A stretch of DNA of 64,000 bases, taken from NCBI GenBank assembly GCA_038210655.1, contig JBBQWM010000019.1:1-64000 (forward strand), given 5' to 3'. Below are positions 1 to 7,972 of the stretch, one piece after another. The stretch's first letter is position 1; the number at the start of each line of letters is the position of its first letter. This DNA comes from 54-19 sp038210655 (GTDB lineage: Bacteria > Chloroflexota > Chloroflexia > Chloroheliales > Chloroheliaceae). Below the pieces are notes generated by a model. The model saw nothing but the letters and a program-made list of their open reading frames with translations, was not told the origin of the DNA and did not search any database. The position numbers and the translations under genes were made by a program.

Positions 1-244
1 AAGCATAAGCGGTATCATACTCTTGGCCTTCCTGTCTAGTTAAATCGGTCTGCTGTCAACAAACTCGATTTAATTTAAGCAGGAAGACCGCTTTTGGCAA
101 CTTCCTCGGCTACTTACACAAACTTAAGTGACTGCGTGAGACCGGCTTCGTGCGATGCTCATCTCTTATAGGGTTATTAAAGCCGAACAATTGCGCCAGA
201 AACGGGCTGCCTGCCTTAAACTGATAAAAATAGAAAGGGCCGAA

Positions 245-1693
245 ATGAAAGATTTAGCGAATGTAGCGCTGGACACTGCCAAACAAAAAGGGGCGACCTA
301 TGCCGATATTCGGTTTGTGACCGACAAAAGCCGGAATGTAAATGTCAAAAATGGCAAAGTCGAGTCGCTCTCGAACAACGAAAGTCAGGGCTTTGGGGTG
401 CGGGTAATCGTCAACGGAGGCTGGGGTTTTAGCAGTAGCAGCATCGTGACGCGGGCCGAAATCGAGCGGGTGACGGCGGAGGCGGTCGCGATTGCGCGGG
501 CTTCGGCTTCGGTCTTTCGCAAGCCAGTCGAGTTGGGTCGGCCCTTTTCGATCCAGGATCGCTATGTTACGCCGGTCGAAATCGATAATTTTAGCGTCTC
601 GCTGGACGACCAAATCAAATTACTCTTAGAAGCGGATGCCGAAATGCGCCGAGTGCAGGGCATCCGGGTCGCCAGTGGTTTTATTACGACCCTCAAAACC
701 AGCAAAATCTTCGCCAGCAGCGAGGGTAGCTATATCGAACAGGAATTGAGCGAGTGCGGGGCAGGGATTGAGGCTTACGCGGTCGGTGAAGGCGGTATGC
801 AGCGCCGGAGCTATCCCAATTCGGTCGGGGGCGGTTGGGAGACCGGCGGCTACGAATATCTTTCGCATATCGACTTGCTTGGCAACGCCGGGCGGATCGC
901 CGAGCAAGCCGTCCAATTGCTGACCGCCCCGGTCTGCCCCGAAAAGGTCACGAGTGTAATTTTAGACAGCAGCCAGACCGCTTTGCAAGTCCACGAAAGC
1001 TGCGGACACCCGATAGAACTCGACCGGGTGATGGGGATGGAAGCCAGCTTTGCCGGGACAAGCTTTCTGACCACCGAAAAGCAGGGGAACTTCCGCTACG
1101 GCTCCGACCTGGTGAGCATCTACGCCGACGCGACCGTGCCGCGTGGCTTGGGTAGCTTTGGCTACGACGACGAAGGCGTTCCGGCCCAGCGCACCCCGAT
1201 CATTGTCAACGGCCTTTTCAAGGACTACATTACCGACCGCGAAACGGCGGCGACCCTCGGTCAGCAATCGAACGGAACCAGTCGGGCCGATGGGTGGAAC
1301 CGCCTCCCCATGATCCGCATGACCAATATCAGCCTGGAACCGGGCAACGCGGGCAGTCTGGAAGACCTCATCGCCGACACCGACGACGGCATTTATATGG
1401 AGACCAACAAAAGCTGGAGCATCGACGACAAGCGCTTGAACTTCCAATTTGGCCTCGAAATCGCCTGGGAAGTCAAGGACGGCAAGCTTGGTCAGATGTA
1501 TCGCAACGCCGCCTACACCGGCATGACCCCTCAGTTCTGGGGCAGTTGCGATGCCATCGGTAGCCGCGATCACTGGACGGTCTGGGGCGTACCCAACTGT
1601 GGCAAAGGCGAACCGGTTCAGGGCATGCACGTCGGTCATGGGGCCGCCCCCGCTCGCTTCCGTAATATCAAAATCTTTGGCGCAGAAGGGTAA
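245..1693 (+). CDS. tldD: TldD metallopeptidase subunit
   Basis: Catalytic subunit of the cytosolic TldD/TldE zinc peptidase, which degrades unfolded peptides and in some bacteria matures RiPP precursors or destroys antitoxins. The metal motif HESCGH lies at residues 250-255 (HExxxH type), and C452 in NCGKG fits the third, cysteine ligand of the family. The 482-residue length is normal for TldD. An in-frame ATG at 155 exists, but the start at 245 has AAAGGG at 234-239 and gives the family N-terminus (MKDLANVALDTAKQ). Its partner tldE is 2.6 kb downstream on the same strand, separated by two ATPase genes, which is unusual. Family assignment is secure; the substrate is unknown. Confidence 0.93.
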   Translation: MKDLANVALDTAKQKGATYADIRFVTDKSRNVNVKNGKVESLSNNESQGFGVRVIVNGGWGFSSSSIVTRAEIERVTAEAVAIARASASVFRKPVELGRPFSIQDRYVTPVEIDNFSVSLDDQIKLLLEADAEMRRVQGIRVASGFITTLKTSKIFASSEGSYIEQELSECGAGIEAYAVGEGGMQRRSYPNSVGGGWETGGYEYLSHIDLLGNAGRIAEQAVQLLTAPVCPEKVTSVILDSSQTALQVHESCGHPIELDRVMGMEASFAGTSFLTTEKQGNFRYGSDLVSIYADATVPRGLGSFGYDDEGVPAQRTPIIVNGLFKDYITDRETAATLGQQSNGTSRADGWNRLPMIRMTNISLEPGNAGSLEDLIADTDDGIYMETNKSWSIDDKRLNFQFGLEIAWEVKDGKLGQMYRNAAYTGMTPQFWGSCDAIGSRDHWTVWGVPNCGKGEPVQGMHVGHGAAPARFRNIKIFGAEG

Positions 1694-1794
1694 CCCGTAG
1701 ATAAAATAGGCTATAATAGGTGCTGAGTTTGGGTTACGGAACTCAGCACAACCTGATCTTGCTCGAATATCGAAAACGTGGAGGCAGCGACCTA

Positions 1795-2775
1795 ATGACC
1801 AGGGCTGAATACATCGCATGGCTGGATCAGCAACTTAGCAAAGCCTATGATTTGCTTACTGACATTCAACGTAGACAGTTAGCTGCTCTTAGCCCAATTG
1901 AGGGCTACAGGTTGGAGCTTGATGAGGAGGACATACGGCGAAACATCCATAAATTGGAGCAGACTAAGGAAAATCTTGGGCAACCAGTCGAGCTAGAGCA
2001 ACTTCAACTCATTCAGCCGCAGGCCAATCCTTTTATCAAAAATCAGCCTGCTAAAGCCGATAATTTCGTGGGGCGCAAAGACGTGCTGGTCGAAATTATA
2101 GCCCATATAGAAAATGGCAATTCGATGATATTGTTAGGAGAGCGTGGAATTGGAAAATCCAGTCTACTCCGCCATCTTCATCACTATTACTCTGGCAAGC
2201 AAAGCCGTAGCAAGCAAAACAACTATCTCCCTTTTTTCGTCGATCTTACTGGGCCAGACCGAATTGAAAAACATTTCGCGCGGCTGGTTAAAAAGCTGGG
2301 TGGCACTGGAAATACTTTTGAGAATGTAATGGAAGCCTTAGAGGGTCAGCGTGTTATACTATTTATGGATGAATTACAGGTCGCGCCAAAGCGTGGGTTA
2401 CAGGCCGAAGAACTAGCCGGGCTTCTAAAGCTCGAACAAGAAGCCGATATGGAACTCAGGCTAGTAGTTGCCAGCGACCGACCGGCCAAGCAAATCTATC
2501 CTGCCGAGTCTGACTCGCTGGTCTATAAATATCTGTTCCCTAGAACTCTAAATAATCTCAGCCAGGGGGAAAGTTTTAGCCTGCTTGACCTGTATCTTTT
2601 GGGCAACCCGCTTCTTTTTGAGCCGAACGACCGAGAGGCTTTATTGCAGGTGAGCCAGGGCCACCCTTTTAAGCTAATGCGGGCGGCCTATCATCTCTAC
2701 AAAGCCCTGACCGAACCCGAAGCCGACTACGATTGGCAAGCCGCCTATGGTTTTGAAATCGCAAATATGATGTAG
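1795..2775 (+). CDS. STAND/AAA-type ATPase A, inserted between tldD and tldE
   Basis: A 326-residue P-loop ATPase of the STAND/AAA type. Residues 1-75 form a charged helical domain with an SPIE motif (33-36), followed by FVGRKDVL (91-98), Walker A GERGIGKSS (115-123) and Walker B ILFMDE (188-193). No effector domain follows; the protein ends soon after the ATPase core. The helical N-terminus is related to that of the next gene (YDLL..IQ...L..LSPIE against YNLL..IE...L..VSPIE), so the two are paralogues. It resembles the effector-associated domains that recruit partners to STAND proteins, but this is a visual judgement. The start at 1795 has GGAGG at 1780-1784; an upstream in-frame ATG at 1720 lacks such a site. 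The next gene begins 16 bp on. Confidence 0.75.
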   Translation: MTRAEYIAWLDQQLSKAYDLLTDIQRRQLAALSPIEGYRLELDEEDIRRNIHKLEQTKENLGQPVELEQLQLIQPQANPFIKNQPAKADNFVGRKDVLVEIIAHIENGNSMILLGERGIGKSSLLRHLHHYYSGKQSRSKQNNYLPFFVDLTGPDRIEKHFARLVKKLGGTGNTFENVMEALEGQRVILFMDELQVAPKRGLQAEELAGLLKLEQEADMELRLVVASDRPAKQIYPAESDSLVYKYLFPRTLNNLSQGESFSLLDLYLLGNPLLFEPNDREALLQVSQGHPFKLMRAAYHLYKALTEPEADYDWQAAYGFEIANMM

Positions 2776-2791
2776 GTAAGAGTGGTGATTT

Positions 2792-4324
2792 ATGCTTACA
2801 CAAGCTCACAAACAACGTATACAGCAATTAGAAAAGATTGTAGAGGAGTCTTACAATCTGTTATTTGAGATTGAAGAGCGATTACTCTTAGAGGTCTCTC
2901 CAATAGAAAGGCAAAAATTACTTCGAGATCTCCAAAACATACGAGAACCACTTGAGAAATGGGAAAGCGAACTTAAAGCTCTTGATGATGCCTTATATCG
3001 AAATATTGATAATGAGCCGAAAATCCAGCCTACCACTAACCCGCTCGAAAGCCTGAGTGATGTAGATGCTAACATTCTCAGATTGCAAGAGCAGGTAATT
3101 AATCCTTATGTTGGGTATAGCGGACACCCGGTTGTGCCGCCTAACTTTGTGGGCCGGGATGACATTATTCAGCAAATACACAAGTTGTGGCAAGGGCCGG
3201 GACAACTAAAACCGCTTATTCTTTATGGACATCGTATGATGGGTAAAAGTTCTATTTTAAGGAATTTAAATCCCACCAATGACGCTAAAATTCTGCTGGT
3301 TCTGCTTGATATGCAGGTGATAGCGATGGTAAATAACACCGGGCAGTTCTTGTATCAAATTGCCAGAGCGATTTACAAGCAGGCTCAACAGGCCAAATTA
3401 GATTGTGGCTCAAACTTGGATAAACGGGATTTCGCTACCACCGGCGAGGCCAATTTGCAGTTGCGTGAGTTATTAGAAAAGTTGGATCAGCAGATGGAGG
3501 GTCGCCGTCTTATCCTGGCGGTGGATGAGTTTGAGGTAATCCAGAAGCGGATCGAGCAGGGTCGGATCGAAGGCGAAGTACTGGAATATCTAAGAGGGCT
3601 AAATGAAGAATATAAATGGTTGGGCCTAATTTTTGCCGGATTGCATGAGCTGGAAGAAATGGGACGGGATTATCAAAACGCCTTTTACGGTCGGGCTAAA
3701 AACCTTAAAGTTAGCTACCTACACCCTGATGCGGCTCGCCAGTTAGTAATCCAGCCCTGGAACCACGACTTCAAACTGGATTATGATGAAGAACTGGTAG
3801 TTGCGCTTTATTACCTGACTTACGGACAGCCTTATCTTATTCAATTGCTCTGCTGGGAACTGGTAGAGCAGTGGAATCGACAAGTAATCTACAAGCCGGA
3901 AGGTTTACCCGCCACACTAACTTTATTAGATTTAGATACAGCTTTGACCGAGCGATTTTTTGATGAGGCTGATAACTATTTTCACGGGGCGTGGTCGCAG
4001 ATTGGCTACAAAGAGCCAGCTAAACAAAAGACCCTAACTACCGAGCAACAGATTTTGAGGTCTATAGCCGATTGGCAGGAACGTAATCGAGGTATCGCTG
4101 ATACTATAGTGCCTGTTGAAAAAGAAAAGTTGAGAGAAATAACCGAATTGCCTGACGAAGAACTTGAAATAGCATTTAAAGACCTTGAAAGACGAGATTT
4201 GTTAGAAGATAGAGGCAACCGAGTCAGCTTCTTTAGCGAAATAATGCGGCGCTGGGTGGTACACGAGATGAAGCGCGAGGCGGCACGGGCGGCAGAAGAA
4301 AAAGAAACGAAAGGAATAATCTAA
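2792..4324 (+). CDS. STAND/AAA-type ATPase B, inserted between tldD and tldE
   Basis: A 510-residue STAND-like ATPase. Residues 1-70 are a helical N-terminal domain carrying YNLLFEIEERLLLEVSPIE (21-39), shared with the preceding gene. A linker leads to NFVGRDDII (118-126), Walker A GHRMMGKSS (146-154) and Walker B AVDEFE near residue 245. The C-terminal third contains a lid region (YYLTYGQPYLIQLLCWEL) and a likely winged helix (about 420-490), then a charged tail. The 510-residue length against 326 for gene A suggests that B is the complete regulatory NTPase and A a trimmed partner. The stop is 2 bp before tldE, so translational coupling is likely. The function is unknown; a chaperone-like or conflict-sensing role with TldD/E is inference from position. 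Confidence 0.75.
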   Translation: MLTQAHKQRIQQLEKIVEESYNLLFEIEERLLLEVSPIERQKLLRDLQNIREPLEKWESELKALDDALYRNIDNEPKIQPTTNPLESLSDVDANILRLQEQVINPYVGYSGHPVVPPNFVGRDDIIQQIHKLWQGPGQLKPLILYGHRMMGKSSILRNLNPTNDAKILLVLLDMQVIAMVNNTGQFLYQIARAIYKQAQQAKLDCGSNLDKRDFATTGEANLQLRELLEKLDQQMEGRRLILAVDEFEVIQKRIEQGRIEGEVLEYLRGLNEEYKWLGLIFAGLHELEEMGRDYQNAFYGRAKNLKVSYLHPDAARQLVIQPWNHDFKLDYDEELVVALYYLTYGQPYLIQLLCWELVEQWNRQVIYKPEGLPATLTLLDLDTALTERFFDEADNYFHGAWSQIGYKEPAKQKTLTTEQQILRSIADWQERNRGIADTIVPVEKEKLREITELPDEELEIAFKDLERRDLLEDRGNRVSFFSEIMRRWVVHEMKREAARAAEEKETKGII

Positions 4325-4326
4325 AC

Positions 4327-5679
4327 ATGTCTGAAATAATGGGGCGGGAGAAGGTCTTGCAGTTGTTGCAGGATGTGCTGGGCTATGCGAGTGCCGACCA
4401 GACCGAAGTAAGCTTTAGCGGCGTGCGTAACAGCCTGACCCGCTTTGCCAATAATTATATTCACCAAAATGTGAACGAAAATAATACGGCGATCAAGGTG
4501 CGCTCGGTTTTTGGGCAGAAGATCGGGACGGCCAGCACCAATAGCCTCGATCTGGCAGCCCTCAAAGAGACGGTCGCGATGGCCGAACGGCTGGCGAAGT
4601 TGCAGGTGGACGACCCTGAATTTAAGTCGTTGCCCTCCCCTGCCGATAGCAGCGAGGCGGGTGATTACCCGGAGCCGGACGACGCGACCTACTTTTCCGA
4701 CCCGCAGGTACGGGCGGATGGGGCCGGGGCAGTTTGTCGGCGGGCGGTAGCGGCGGGCTTTACGGCGGCAGGCTCGGTTGAGACCAATGGCAGTGAGGTC
4801 GGCATCGCCAATTCGTTGGGGATTGCCAGCTACTACCGAGGGGCCAGCGCCCATATCAACACCGTCATTATGGGCGAGAGTGGCAGCGGGTGGGGCGAAC
4901 GGTTGAGCAATCGGATCGGGAGCATCGATTTTGAGGCGGTCGCGGAGGAAGCGGTCGGTAAAGCCGCCTTCAGTCAGAACCCCGTCGCGCTCGACCCCGG
5001 CGAGTACGAAGTGATACTGGAGGAGTACGCCGTCGCCGAAATGCTCAACTACATGTCCTATTTGGGGCTGGGAGCGCTCTCGGTGCAGGAAGGCCGCAGC
5101 TTTATGCAGTTCGACCGACAAATTATGAGTCCGCTGTTCTCGCTTTATGACGACGGGAGCGACCCGGAAGGGATTATCGCGCCCTTTGATGCCGAGGGAG
5201 TGCGCCGTCAGCGCGTCGATATAATCGTCAACGGGGTCGCCAAAGCGGTCGTTTACGATAGCTACACCGCCAACCGCGAACCGGGTCGCCGCAATACCGG
5301 CCATTCTATCGGGCAACAGGGCGAAGTGGGGGCGATTCCGCTCAACATGATTATCGCGGCGGGCGACACCAGCAAAGAAGAGATGGTCAAGAATATCAAG
5401 CGCGGACTATGGGTGACGCGCTTCCATTACGTCAACCCGCTCGTCCCCGACAAAGCAGTGCTGACCGGCATGACCCGCGACGGGACTTTTTTGATCGAGA
5501 ACGGCGAAATCGTCGGCCCGGTCAAGAACTTCCGCTTTACCCAGAGTGCGGTCGAAGCCCTCAACGAGGTCGCCGCCCTTAGCAGCACGCGGATGCTTTT
5601 GCCCTCTTTTGGCGGTGGGAACCTCGTCCCGGCCATTCATTGTAAGCGGTTTATGTTCAATAGCGCGACCGCCTTTTAA
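4327..5679 (+). CDS. tldE: TldE/PmbA, non-catalytic partner of TldD
   Basis: A 450-residue TldE (PmbA) protein, the partner that completes the TldD/E protease barrel. Unlike TldD it has no HExxxH: the equivalent position reads EEYAVAEMLNYM, as expected for the subunit without its own metal. Family landmarks include NTGHSIGQQGEVG and the C-terminal IENGEIVGPVKNFRFTQS. The start at 4327 follows the ATPase B stop by 2 bp and has an AGGA at 4312-4315; a second ATG at 4339 is possible. Its place directly after the two ATPases, with no promoter visible between, ties all four genes into one transcription unit. Confidence 0.92.
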   Translation: MSEIMGREKVLQLLQDVLGYASADQTEVSFSGVRNSLTRFANNYIHQNVNENNTAIKVRSVFGQKIGTASTNSLDLAALKETVAMAERLAKLQVDDPEFKSLPSPADSSEAGDYPEPDDATYFSDPQVRADGAGAVCRRAVAAGFTAAGSVETNGSEVGIANSLGIASYYRGASAHINTVIMGESGSGWGERLSNRIGSIDFEAVAEEAVGKAAFSQNPVALDPGEYEVILEEYAVAEMLNYMSYLGLGALSVQEGRSFMQFDRQIMSPLFSLYDDGSDPEGIIAPFDAEGVRRQRVDIIVNGVAKAVVYDSYTANREPGRRNTGHSIGQQGEVGAIPLNMIIAAGDTSKEEMVKNIKRGLWVTRFHYVNPLVPDKAVLTGMTRDGTFLIENGEIVGPVKNFRFTQSAVEALNEVAALSSTRMLLPSFGGGNLVPAIHCKRFMFNSATAF

Positions 5680-5695
5680 GATCAGGAGCAAGGTT

Positions 5696-6277
5696 ATGAT
5701 TACGGAACTTGGCGAAAAACTTTACACAGTCGAGGAATTTCTCAACCTCAACCTACCCGATGACGATGATAACGAGTACGAATTGATAAGGGGAAGGCTT
5801 GTGGCAAAACCAAAAGGTGGCGTTAGTGGCGAACATGGCGATATGGTAGCCAGAATTACTACCGAGTTGAACGTTTTTGCCGGAGTACGTGCCGGAGAAA
5901 AGAGTTTGGGTAAGGTGTATTCGGGAGCATCTTCTAATCTAGGTTTATCTCAAGGTAGAAGCTATGTAGAACCTGATGTCTGCTTTGTTCTCAAAGACCG
6001 CACGCCTCCTAAATTTAAAGGGCCAATCCCGGTCGCGCCTGATCTGGTGATAGAAGTTTGGTCGCCTAGCGACACCACCGAGAAAATCCAGAACAAAATT
6101 GAGGCTTACCTCGAAGCCGGGGTGCGTTTAATCTGGTCGGTCTATTTGTTGAGCAAGTTTGTTCTGGTCTATCGCTTGAACGAACCTGACCTTAAATTGC
6201 TCAATCTCAAAGATGAATTGGACGGTGAAGATGTTATACCTGGCTTCAAAGTAGCGGTGCGAAACCTTTTTGAATAA
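5696..6277 (+). CDS. Uma2-family (DUF820) PD-(D/E)XK nuclease-like protein
   Basis: A 193-residue Uma2 family protein, predicted to have a restriction-endonuclease-like fold. Visible motifs are EYELIRGRLV near residue 26, EPDVCFV near 98, and PDLVIEVWSPSDT near 117, matching the acidic catalytic positions of the family. This family is greatly expanded in cyanobacteria and Chloroflexota and its physiological role is unknown. The start at 5696 has AGGAG at 5684-5688; the longer reading frame from 5546 overlaps tldE and is not needed. It lies 16 bp after tldE and is probably co-transcribed. Confidence 0.88.
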   Translation: MITELGEKLYTVEEFLNLNLPDDDDNEYELIRGRLVAKPKGGVSGEHGDMVARITTELNVFAGVRAGEKSLGKVYSGASSNLGLSQGRSYVEPDVCFVLKDRTPPKFKGPIPVAPDLVIEVWSPSDTTEKIQNKIEAYLEAGVRLIWSVYLLSKFVLVYRLNEPDLKLLNLKDELDGEDVIPGFKVAVRNLFE

Positions 6278-6301
6278 ATTAATATTATTTGGAGAAGAAA
6301 G

Positions 6302-7618
6302 TTGTTAACACAAGAAGATTTAGCTTTACGATCACCCAGCCTGGAAGTGGCGGTGCGTTGTATTAGTTGCGGGCGCGAACATCCGATGGCAGAGGCCAAT
6401 GATACTTGCCTTAATTGTGGCAGTTTGTTAGAAGTCCAGCACCCCCTGGAAGATTTAAAAAAGACGATCACTCACAACTGGATCGAGCGGCGGCGCATCG
6501 AACGAAACTTTCCTTACCAGAGCGGGGTCTGGCGCTGGCGAGAATTGGTTGCACCCTTCCCGGACGAAGCGATTGTTTCACGGCGGGAAGGCAACACTAA
6601 TTTGTACCAAGACGCTCGGCTGGCGCGTTACGCCGGGATCGATAATTTGTGGCTCAAGCACGAAGGCGAAAATCCGACCGGCTCCTTCAAAGATCGGGGT
6701 ATGACGGTCGGGATCAGCCACGCCAAATGGATCGGGGCGCAATATGTGGCCTGTGCTTCGAGTGGCAATACTTCCTCGTCGTTGGCGAGCTATGCGGCGC
6801 GGGCCGGGCTGAAGGCCCTAACTTTTGTTCCGGCGGGCAAAGTAGCGGTCGGTAAGTTGGCCCAGACCGTTGCCTATGGCGCAAAGACGCTCCAAATCAC
6901 CGAAGGCAGCTTTGATGAAGCGCTGGCCCTGGTGCGGCAAGTTTCAAAAGTGCGGGGGGTCTATCTGGTCAATTCGGTCAACCCGTTTCGCTTGGAAGGC
7001 CAAAAGACGATTATCTTTGAAGCCCTCGACCAGCTTGACTGGCAAGTACCCGACTGGATCGTCGTGCCGGGTGGCAATTTGGGCAACACCAGCGCCTTTG
7101 GCAAAGCCCTCCACGAATTGCACGAGTTGGGCCTGATCTCGAAAATGCCGCGCATCGCCACGATCCAGGCCGAGGGTAGTAGTCCTTTCTATCAATATTA
7201 TCGCAATGGCTTTAAGGATTTTCAGCCAGTCACGCCCCGGACGATTGCGACCGCCATTTTGATCGGCAACCCGGTCAATCTGCCCAAAGCGACCCGCGCC
7301 CTGCAATGGACTGACGGCTTGGTCGAGATTGTCACCGATGGTGAGATTATGGCAGCCAAATCGCACCTCGACCGCAGCGGGATCGGTGGGGAACCCGCTG
7401 CTGCCGCGACCTTAGCCGGTATCCGCAAGCTGACCGCCAATGGGATCATCAAGCCGGGCGAAGGGGTAGTGGGAGTATTGACCGGGCATATCCTTAAAGA
7501 TACCGACAATATTGTTCATTATCATTTTGATGCCGATAGTACCGCGCCGGATGCTAACCGGCCGGTCCTGGTACGTCCTCGGATTGAGGACGTTTTGCGC
7601 GTATTGGACGAAGGTTAA
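6302..7618 (+). CDS. thrC: Threonine synthase
   Basis: PLP enzyme converting O-phosphohomoserine to threonine, the last step of threonine biosynthesis. The N-terminus has a zinc-ribbon-like CISCG...CLNCGS. The PLP lysine is K130 in NPTGSFKDRGM, and the phosphate-binding loop is GGNLGN. The 438-residue length is typical for this form. The start is TTG at 6302, supported by GGAGAAG at 6291-6297 with a 7-base gap. It follows the Uma2 gene by 24 bp and ends at a strong terminator hairpin (7646-7677). Related PLP enzymes are possible, but the N-terminal ribbon and overall sequence fit threonine synthase. Confidence 0.92.
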   Translation: MLTQEDLALRSPSLEVAVRCISCGREHPMAEANDTCLNCGSLLEVQHPLEDLKKTITHNWIERRRIERNFPYQSGVWRWRELVAPFPDEAIVSRREGNTNLYQDARLARYAGIDNLWLKHEGENPTGSFKDRGMTVGISHAKWIGAQYVACASSGNTSSSLASYAARAGLKALTFVPAGKVAVGKLAQTVAYGAKTLQITEGSFDEALALVRQVSKVRGVYLVNSVNPFRLEGQKTIIFEALDQLDWQVPDWIVVPGGNLGNTSAFGKALHELHELGLISKMPRIATIQAEGSSPFYQYYRNGFKDFQPVTPRTIATAILIGNPVNLPKATRALQWTDGLVEIVTDGEIMAAKSHLDRSGIGGEPAAAATLAGIRKLTANGIIKPGEGVVGVLTGHILKDTDNIVHYHFDADSTAPDANRPVLVRPRIEDVLRVLDEG

Positions 7619-7645
7619 TACCAAAATTCGTTAGCCTGGGATATA

Positions 7646-7677
7646 AAAATTGGAAAACTCGCCAGTTTTCCAATTTT
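7646..7677 (+). terminator. Terminator hairpin after thrC
   Basis: A perfect 14-bp inverted repeat (AAAATTGGAAAACT / AGTTTTCCAATTTT) with a 4-nt CGCC loop, beginning 28 bp after the thrC stop. The descending arm ends in TTTT, so it can work as an intrinsic terminator, probably in both directions because the stem starts with AAAA. Confidence 0.8.
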
Positions 7678-7741
7678 ATCCTCAAAAAAGCCCATAATGA
7701 ATTCAAAATCAAAGAGATTTGCCGATACCGAATAAAAAAGC

Positions 7742-7770
7742 TTGACCTAAAGTTGAATTTTGGTTACAAT
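7742..7770 (+). promoter_or_regulatory. Sigma70-type promoter for the M16 peptidase
   Basis: TTGACC (7742-7747) and TACAAT (7765-7770) are separated by exactly 17 bp. The predicted transcript start is near 7777, leaving a long leader before the gene. Confidence 0.65.
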
Positions 7771-7896
7771 ATTGTTAAAGGCCGTAAAAGAGCCAGATTA
7801 ACCTTGTGTAATCTTAACTGCCGGTCGTTGTAGGGGTTTGAGGGAAGCTTTCACCTTTTGCCTCATTAAAATCCAAGACCCCCGGATGATGTGTTG

Positions 7897-7934
7897 GTGA
7901 GTACGCCGCAATGCGGTATAAGTGCCATACTCAC
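7897..7934 (+). promoter_or_regulatory. Nested hairpin in the M16 leader
   Basis: GTGAGTA (7897-7903) pairs with TACTCAC (7928-7934) around an inner CCGC/GCGG hairpin (7906-7916). It lies just upstream of the two possible start codons (7943 and 7973) and could affect ribosome access. No known RNA family is recognised. Confidence 0.4.
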
Positions 7935-7972
7935 AGGTTTAGATGTTATATTATAAAGAAGAAATCGCAGCG

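Larger units (their letters stand above)
7619..7972. other. Intergenic region: terminator, promoter and structured leader
   Basis: About 350 bp without a protein gene. It holds, in order, the thrC terminator hairpin (7646-7677), a sigma70-type promoter (7742-7770), and an untranslated leader of roughly 165-195 nt that includes a nested hairpin (7897-7934) in front of the M16 peptidase gene. I could not match the leader to a known riboswitch. Confidence 0.7.

Noticed and set aside
1..244. Upstream region of tldD as a promoter or the end of another gene
   Set aside because: I found no convincing -35/-10 pair and no coding frame, so nothing is annotated there.
962..1819. Long minus-strand open frame opposite tldD
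   Set aside because: It lies antisense to a certain gene, has no family resemblance and arises from the codon bias of tldD. The same applies to 4321-5316, 14903-16033 and 37644-38228.
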